Shown here: positions 37,701 to 46,700 of the stretch, piece by piece
Position numbering within the stretch: the stretch's first letter is position 1
Layout of the letters: each line of letters begins with the position of its first letter
Assembly (NCBI GenBank): GCA_964020085.1
Contig: OZ026603.1
Coordinates: 27,946,952-28,010,951 of the forward strand
Length of the DNA stretch: 64,000 nt
Source: Micromussa lordhowensis
Lineage: Eukaryota > Cnidaria > Anthozoa > Scleractinia > Lobophylliidae
Direction: 5' to 3'
Translations under genes and position numbers: made by a program
Notes under the pieces: generated by a model
What the model saw: the letters and a program-made list of their open reading frames with translations, nothing else
Database searches by the model: none
What the model was told of the DNA's origin: nothing

Positions 37701-40700
37701 ACAGGACGGCAAAGAAATGCACCAAGAATTATAACGCACGTGCGTAACCACTGTACTGCTCATTAATTCTTTTGTTCAGTGGCGTTGCCGTTGCCGTTTC
37801 CGTCGTGGTTTCGTAAACTCCCTTATAATTATTCCACAAGCGCGCGTTGGATATGAGATGGTAGATAGTTGGCTATAATCATCTCATATCCAACAAGGGC
37901 GAGTGGAATAATTGTTTTATTAAAAACGCCCCAAAAATATAGGAAACTAATCTTTAAAAACAATAAAAACGCCCCCAAAAAATCACGGTACGCTTACCAT
38001 ATTCGTAGAGCATGGTATAATGGCTCATAGCCCATGATGGCTAAGCCAATGAAAAGTCTCGAATTGCATTATCCAATTATCCAGTTTTTAATAATCACCA
38101 TTAGCTTTTCTTTCCTTTTTGAAAGCGAAGTTGAGTTCGCTACACATCTAGAAATTTCTATCTGATTCCAGTTTTCTAATCCGTTTCTTCTAAGCGATCA
38201 TGTTGAAACCAGTGCACTTTATTTTTACAGCCACCTTTTCTGGATTACTAATAACTTTTTCTCTGTTTGAGAGGACAATAGTGAAATAAAGTCCTAAGCA
38301 ACGATATCACAGTAACAAGAACAGTTACAACATTTAACTTCTGTTTTGTTAATACCTTTTTAGGCTTCTTTACCGGAATGTGAAAATCGTTAATGACGAT
38401 CCACCTATCGTGGAAGGTATATCTATTTTAGTTGGTTTATACAGTGTAGTGCCATCTTTGGCTACAAAAACAGTCTCTATTTTCAACGAAGTTGAACGTG
38501 AAGCCGTGATTCGCTAATGAAGCTCGTGTGCCTCTCGTGCCGAGTCCCACCTCCAGCACGAGAGAAGCGACAGCGTGGTTCGGGCATCAGACTTGAAATC
38601 CGGAGGTCGCGGGTTCAAGTCCTGCTCTGGCCACTAAGCTGGAGTTGTTCCTTGGTAGACCCTAGTTCAACTCCTCGGTCATGCTTGTAAATAGCCAACT
38701 GGTCTGCTTCCCGCCAGTTGGGATTTTTAAGCCTATTGTGTTTAAACGTATGAATTTGTCCTTCAGTAGCATTTCGGAATAGATAAGTATATTGATTCAA
38801 TTGAGGCCTTGAGCTGCAACCCATTGGGAGGCCTTCGGTTTGGCGGAATATGCGGTCTTCAAAGGTGAAGTACATGTTGTGGAGCGTCACATTGAGTAAA
38901 TCAGTGACGTCTTGTCTGGAGAGGTGGTGTGCTGTGTGCTGGATTCTGTTGAGAGCGTTGCTGATGAGTTCTTGGATAAGTACTGATGTGTATAAGGATA
39001 CAACATCCAGGCTGCACGGGTATGGGAGCCCTAATTGAGTTTATGTCTGATTGCCTTGCATACGGCTGGCGCGCCTGAAATTTGAATTGACCACTCAGGA
39101 TTCAGCAGGCGGGAAAAACTTTACTGTCCTGACGTTAATGTAAGGCATTGGAATCAGGCAACTTTTCTCACCAGTTGGAGCGGATTGCATTGAATATTCA
39201 CGAAAAGGGATTTACAATTCCCAAAACCATATAAGATTGTAAAAAATTAAAAACATGAAACATTTTGTGTCTCAAGTGACTTATTTGGCGCCAAAAATGG
39301 ATTGCCGGCGTTCGGTATGGCAACTCGGTCGTAGCTCGTCGAGTGTCGCCAGGTATAACTTAGGATAATAGTTGTCTTATTTTGAACGAAATATGTAGTC
39401 CCTCGTCAAATTAAACCCGGAATTCTGAAGTTAACTATTAGAAGAGGTCAATTTTTGTTAGCTGCGAAGAAAAAGACTATTATCACGTCGGCGTTTCGTT
39501 AGGACAGCTCAGTTTTGACTGCCGCCGTATGCAAGGTGGTATATTGCAGATAATTAAGGACTTTTTTAAAAGGTTGTTGTCTCTGTTTTACGTAGAGCTA
39601 AAACGAGAAGCCGATATCTGGAAGAGATCAGCCGATCGTCTACCGTTTGTCTCTGCTGAGCAGAAAACTGTCAAACTGTTGCTGTTGCAAAAGGCCATGA
39701 CTCTTCAAAACATTGTCATGAATATGAAAAGAAACACGTAAGAAACTAAATGTTTTAACTTGTTAGAAGAATTTCGGCGGACACTGTGTCGTAAACACGC
39801 TGCATTTGCTTTGGTTTTGGGTTACACGTTTTCCCGCGCTTCACACTGATTGGTTACATGTTTCCCCGCGCTTGGCACTGATCAGTTATGTTTCCCCGTG
39901 CATCGCACTGATTGGTTACATGTTTTCCCGCGCTTCATACTGACTGGTTACACGTTTTCCCACGCTTCGCACTGATTGGTTGCACGTTTTTCCGCGCTTC
40001 ACACTCACTGGTTAGATGTTTTTCCGCTTTGTTCACCTACTTTATGGTTTCGGTTCATGTCTACTAACGGCATCCGCGATCGACTATCGAACGATACCCT
40101 CGTTCGATATCTTCGATCGACATCTTGATCGGGACTCGATCGATACTTGGTCAATACTCGATCGACACTTGATCAACAGTCGATCGATAGTCGGCCGTGT
40201 GTCGACCGACTCATTTGCATCGAGCGAAAATTAGTCGACTGTCCACTGACTGTCGACCGAGATGTTGACGGGGTGTCGATCGATTGTCAACCGAGGTGTC
40301 GATGGAGTGTCGATTGGGGTATCGATTGACACTCGACCGCGAATGCCGTCAGTACACATGATCCATGGTTTGGGACGGGTCACATTGGACAGGTATTATT
40401 AAATGAATTTGATTTTGATTTTTTTGCTTTTGTATGACAGTCACCAGAATATAGTTTTATCACTCATCTATGCTACGTAGTCGTCAGTGGCTCACTAAAG
40501 TATTAGAGAGCTTAGGCAACGAGGACGGTGACGTTGAGGACGACGACGAATTTATAGTTTACCAGCGAAATTTGCAACTGTTCAGATCTGTTCAGTACGC
40601 CAATGGCTCTAAAAACGTGCTCAGGCTAAATATGCAATGACAGCGTTCAATTCCAAATGGAAATACTAAAAAATTAGCCATGGTCGTTCAAGTTCCTCAG

Positions 40701-43700
40701 ACAGAAGGAAGTGGGCAGAACTTGGTGATTTCACGTTGTTGCTTTGCAGAGGACGGCAAAGAAATGAACAAAGGTTTATAACGCACGTGCATAGCTATTG
40801 TTTTGCTCATTAAACCTTCTGTTTGGCGACGTTCTCGTTGCCGTCGTCGTCGTGGTTTGCTTAAGCTCCCTAATTACTCAACGAAACATCAATTTAAGAT
40901 AGAGCCAATTTAAGATACGTTAATTGTTTTCTTGTCAGTTCCACAAGAGAAGCCTTCCAACAAAGTCTACAAGAACTGGAAAGAAAGGTAAATAATTCTA
41001 GTATGTATATTCAAGGCGAACTTGGATACAGCTTAGAAAATAGTATCTGGCTTATGCTTATCTGAGTGGTGGACATTTAATTTTTTTCCGAGCTTGCTGG
41101 TATTTGAGCAGTTACTGTGCATGTCAAGCTATGATCTTGCGTATCTTTTGCAAACGCCTCGTTGGCACAACACAACAAAGTACACAACACAGCAAACACA
41201 GAAAACACAACACACCAAAACAAAACACAACACACCATAGAGGGAAATGGTTATGAAACCTGGCAAAGTTCTTTGTTGTATGTTTTTGTTGGCTATTTTT
41301 GGGGTTGACCCTGCACAAAACCTGGCAAAATACAAAAAGGTGGTTATTTGTTCTGATAGAACGCATAGTCGATGAGCATAAGACAAAAGATGTGCAGGGT
41401 CAAGCCGGGCCTCCCAACATAAATCGTAGCCTGTTTGTTTGCTTCTTTGATGTTTACCGGTTTTCTTAAACATTTCCCTCTATTAACTATGAACATACCA
41501 ACAACAAAACACAACACAATACATCTAAACACAACGAAACACAACTCAACAAAACATCACAAAATACAACCAGCATAACTGTACCTTACCGAATTATCCA
41601 TCCATCTTTTTGTTTTCAGTACGTCATAAGAGACAAAATGCTTCTAATGAAGAGCTTAGTTGTCATCACAGTGGTTATTGTGTTCTTTTTCATCCACTCG
41701 TTTGTGTCTGGAGTCTATCTCGGAGTAGGTGAGTGTGTTGCTATCTACTGTCGAGGGTCTCAATGTAGTGGCGGCTTTTACGGTAACAGTTAATAATTTG
41801 GCTTTTCTACGACAAGGTAAAGGTAAAGTCTGCATACGAGCCTACTGGCTCATCAGGCCGGAGCTTATCCCGGTTTCAGTAGCATGAAGCGACTAGGAAT
41901 ATTTCTACTCCCCCCTGGATGGGATGCTAGTCCATCGCAGGGTTACCCCCAGCATTAAGTTCGCCGGTACCCATTTATACACCTGGGTGGAGAGAGGCAC
42001 TGTGAGAGTAAAGTGTCTTGCCCCAGAACACAACACAATGTCCCCGGCCAGGGCTCGAACCCGGACCGCTCGATCCGGAGTCGAGCGCACTAACCATGAG
42101 GCCACCGCGCCTCCACACAAACGGTTACGACAATCGGTTAACGAAAATCTTAGAAATCAATTATCATTGTTTGAAAAAGTTAAAATTAAGTTTTGATCGT
42201 TTAGAAAAGTTGAAAAATTGTTTTGCTTACTGTAAAACATATTTAAGGTCTTAGGACCATTCCGGGATGGGAAAAGGTATTATTATAAGATTTTAAGACT
42301 AATATAGTTACTACTACATCTTCCGGATTTACCCTGTTCTACCAAACCACAAGACAAAGCCCAAAAAGTATTGAGAAGAGATCTTGAGACTTTCATTTTC
42401 GTGGCTAATTTTTTTTCAAGTTGACATTTTTACGACTTACAACTGTCAGACGCGCGAAAAATTTACAAGTTCGTAGTTCAAGCTGGTTTGACATTTAAAG
42501 ATGATTTCCAGTCCGTACTGCGCAGTCTCAGCACTCTAATGTTTATAAGCATTGTAAGTTCCCACTCGATGAAATGCGATTCGATGTTATTCGTTACGAA
42601 CCACATACCTTATCTTTGAGCCCTTTCAAATTCTTTTTCCAACAGCTTCATCGATTTTTACAGCTGCGAAGTTGTTTCATCAAGTGATATGAGAAAGCAC
42701 GATGCATAAAGTTTCGACCGCTTCGTACCCATATTGGCGGTAGTTTGGAAACTTTGAATTTACCTCATGTAAGTAGTTGCGAATTGTTTACATTACGTTT
42801 CTTACATGAAACAAAACAATATACGCAAACAAACTCTCGAGAGTGCGCAGTACGGACTGGAAATCATCTTATTGCATTTTATTTTTGTGTTTCCTTCTTT
42901 CGTTTCGTATTTCACTGCTGTAAGGATGAATTGTTTCACAACAATTTTGCTTTCTCTAAGTGTTTCTGATTGACGTCCACTTTTGAACTGAAACATGTCA
43001 CTGGTTTATAGATGTCGTACCGGTATTTACTAATTGTAGAGGTTTGGTTTTACATCTGTCGGTACAACTACCAGAAAATTATACCGGAGTTCTCCCCTTG
43101 TATACGGCTGGCGCGCCAGAAAATTGAATTGACCAATCAGTATTCAGCAGGCAGGAGAAACTGTACTGTTTTGACGTCAAAAGCATCTTAACAAGAAAGG
43201 CATTGAAGTCGAGCAACTTTTCTCGCTGGAGCCGGCACTAGATCTTCACGAAAAGGGATTTATAATTTTGAAAAAAATAAAAATATGAAACATTTTACGT
43301 CTCCAAGTTTCTAATTTGGCGCCAAACATGGGTCGCCCGCGTTCGACAACTCGCTCTTAGTTTGTCGAGTGTCGCCAGGTAGGATAATAGTTGTGTTATT
43401 CTGAATAAAATATGTTTTGTTTTTCGTCAAATTAAACCCAGAATTCTCAAGTTGCGAAGAAAAAGACTGTTATCTTGTCGTTTTAGAACAGCTCGGTTTG
43501 AATGGCGCTCGTACTGCAGGCCAGTCACGACTCGCCGTATGCAAAGTCCCACTCCCCTTTCTGGGTCTTATAATAATGGCTTATTGCAACGGATTTTATT
43601 TCATTTTGCGTGTGTCGCTTGTTTTCTTTCGCAGGATGGATTGCCATGCTTGGAGCTCTACTTTTGATTTATTTGGCAGACATAACACACATTGAAGGTC

Positions 43701-46700
43701 TAATGGAACAAGTGGAGTGGACAGCACTTGTGTTCTTCAGCGCCCTGTTCATTCTAATGAGGGTCGGTTGGAACAGCAGCGCTTTCATTTTCTTGTTGAA
43801 TAAGGCAGCGTCCACACTACGCCGGAGAAATTTAAAAACGCAGCTTTATTTCTACGGTTAGGCGTACCGTCCACACTAATCCGTCACGAAAACGGAGCTT
43901 TTTAAAAACGCTCTTCAAACGGGAGGAATTTGAAAACGCCGGCTTTTCGTTTTCGCGTGGACGGAAAAGAGTTTGAAAACGGAGATTTTCGACAGCAATT
44001 TAGTCACGATAATCATGTGATTTCCCTGCCAGAGTTTTCCTCGAACACAAATCCAAAATGACCGGTGATTGTTGCGTTTTGCAAGTTCTCAGGCGAAGTG
44101 TGGACGGGAAACATTTGATGCGTTTTCAGAGGATAAAGGATAAAGTTTACAGCACCACGAATGATGCTTCTTTCTAAATGCGTGGCGGCCTGGCAACGAG
44201 TGCTCTCTAAGAGAGTGACGTCACGCACGAGTGAACTGAACCTCCCTCGCCCTCCCCTAGAGATTACAAAATGTCCCTAAATATATCGAATAATTTTGTG
44301 TGTTTTTTAGTCTCTGCGGGAACTTGGACTTATGGAGTTTCTTGGAGACAAAACATCAAGTTTAATAGAGGTTGGTGCGTTAATTGTTGTCAGTTCGGAA
44401 TTTTCAATAATCTGCGTTAAAAATAGCTTTAGCATCCAGTGCATTCAATTAGTTTTCTTAAGAGGTTATTGCGTCAGCAAGATTTGCTCTCAGGCCTTTT
44501 TTCTTGATATTTAATTCCTTCTTTTTCTGTTCAAATTTTTTTCTAGCTTCTCGCAAGTGATCCTGGAAACAAGGTAACTTAATTTGGCTGTACATCTGCT
44601 AATACGTGTCTTACTAACCAAGGCGCACGAATCAGTAAACAGCTATTGTAGCCTCGACAATTTTGTATTTTTTTGTTATAAGAAACTAGCTCTAAAAGAA
44701 TATTTAATTTATATTTTTAACAGTAAAACAACTGAAGTTGTGTAGGGGGTATATTGTTTTCTTAACTTAACGTTGGTGACGAGAATTAGCCAATTAGCGC
44801 ACGAGACATTTATTACTTTGCGACCGACTTTTTTGACGTGTTTATGTTGGTTTATCCATTGCTCCACAATTCGCAAACTCGGCGAAGTACGGAGATAATT
44901 TGGTTTTATCAACTGAGTTGATAATGTAAATTGGCCACCGCAACGAGATTCGAAAGCTGACATTTCGAGCGTTAGCTCTTCGTCGGAGCGAATCGAGGCA
45001 CGGGGATAGTCTGCGAGCTAGAGAATCCAAATCATGGCCATTTGCTATGCAGTACCTGTGGTAGGTTTGATTGGGTGGGTAGCTTATGCGGCGTCCACAC
45101 TACGACGGAGAAATTTGGAAACGCAGCTTTATTTCTACGGATTAGTGTGGACGGTACCACACTAATCCGTCACGAAAACGGAGCTTTTCGAAAGCGCTCT
45201 TCAAACTGGAAAAACTTGAAAACGCCGCCTTTTCGCTTTCGTGTCGGATAACATTTTGAAAACGGTCGATCGCGTCACAATAATCGTGTGATCTTCCTGA
45301 CCGAGTGTTCCTCAAACACAAATCCAAAATGACCGGTGATTGTTGCGTTTTTAAATTTCTCCGGGGAAGAGTGGACGGAAAACATTTGATGCGTTTTCAG
45401 AGTGAAATCTCCGTTTTCAAAATTCCTCCGGCGTAGTTTGTACGGGGCCTTAGAAAACCAACGGAATAGCGTCAAAATAAGGTTTCATAATTACGAACGT
45501 TTCTCCCCCCAAAAGGTGCTAATCATCACTGAGTTATTGCGTCTGCGTATGTTTCTTGCCTTCTGCTTGCGTCATTTGGTAAACCAGACTCAAACCAAAG
45601 ACTTTGCAACGGTACGTTGCTTTCACTAATTTATTTGACTTTGTTTTATTTACTTCCTTACAGTATGAAAGCACAAACCAGCTCGCTATCGCGATTATTG
45701 TCATTGTGTGGGTTTCAGCGTTAGTGTCGTCATTTATAGACAACATTCCTTTTACGACTGCCATGGTAAGCAGCTTATTTGCTTTTTGCCTTGCTCTTCC
45801 CAGTTCCGACCCGGAAATATTGTTTCCCATAACACTGTCTTAAAACAAACTAATTAGCCCAGTCAACTACGCCTTTGCGAACAGCAATCTCGTTGCACGC
45901 TTTCCAATCGTAGTAAAATAGAAATTCCAACCAGTTGTCCCGATGTTAACGTCGTAAGTCATCTCATAGAATGACGTCATCGTGACGTCATTATTGAATT
46001 TTTCTGCCCCGCTCTTTCTATGTCGTCATTAGAGCCCGCGTTTTTCGTCAGCGGTAACCGAGCACCCTACACTCCGGGAAGCTCTGGTGAGAATTAAAAA
46101 CCGGGACCAGAAACTCCTGGTTGCGCATGTGTCCAGTAACAATAACAATTTTTGAACACGCAAAGAGAGGGCAACCGCGTTGATCAATGCTGGCTCATTC
46201 CTTTCTTGTTCAGCGGTCCCGATTTGTGCTGCTGACCAAAAGAATCGCGGTCTTGGGAACGAGATTGGTTCCCATTTGACAAGGGTCCCGCGGGCTTGCG
46301 CTTGTTTGTCGCGTGAAACAACAGGTCAAACCAATTGGATAGGGCAAGAAGTTCAAAACCTTCTGCTCCTCTTTGCAGATTCCAGTTGTGTTGGAACTCA
46401 GTGAGAAAAATCATATAGAACTTCATCCTCTCGTCTGGGCTCTAGCCATGGGATCATGCTTAGGAGGTGAGGCACAAACGCAGAATCTTCCATGAGACTA
46501 TGCGGGGTCATGTACAGCTTTTCCAGCTGAAATTTAGAGAATTTCATATATTTCTGACAGATCTTGATTCCTACTACTACTAAATCAAAAGCCTTTCACC
46601 TGCAGTCTCCTTAAAATTTGTCCTCCGGTTACAGTAAAAACACCCGCGAGTAAGAACCTAGTGGTTTAAGAACCAGCTGCCAGAACATCCAAAAATATAA

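Noticed and set aside
41124..41473. Cysteine/valine-rich minus-strand frames resembling membrane peptides
   Set aside because: They come from CACAACA low-complexity sequence and the MITE inserted in it.
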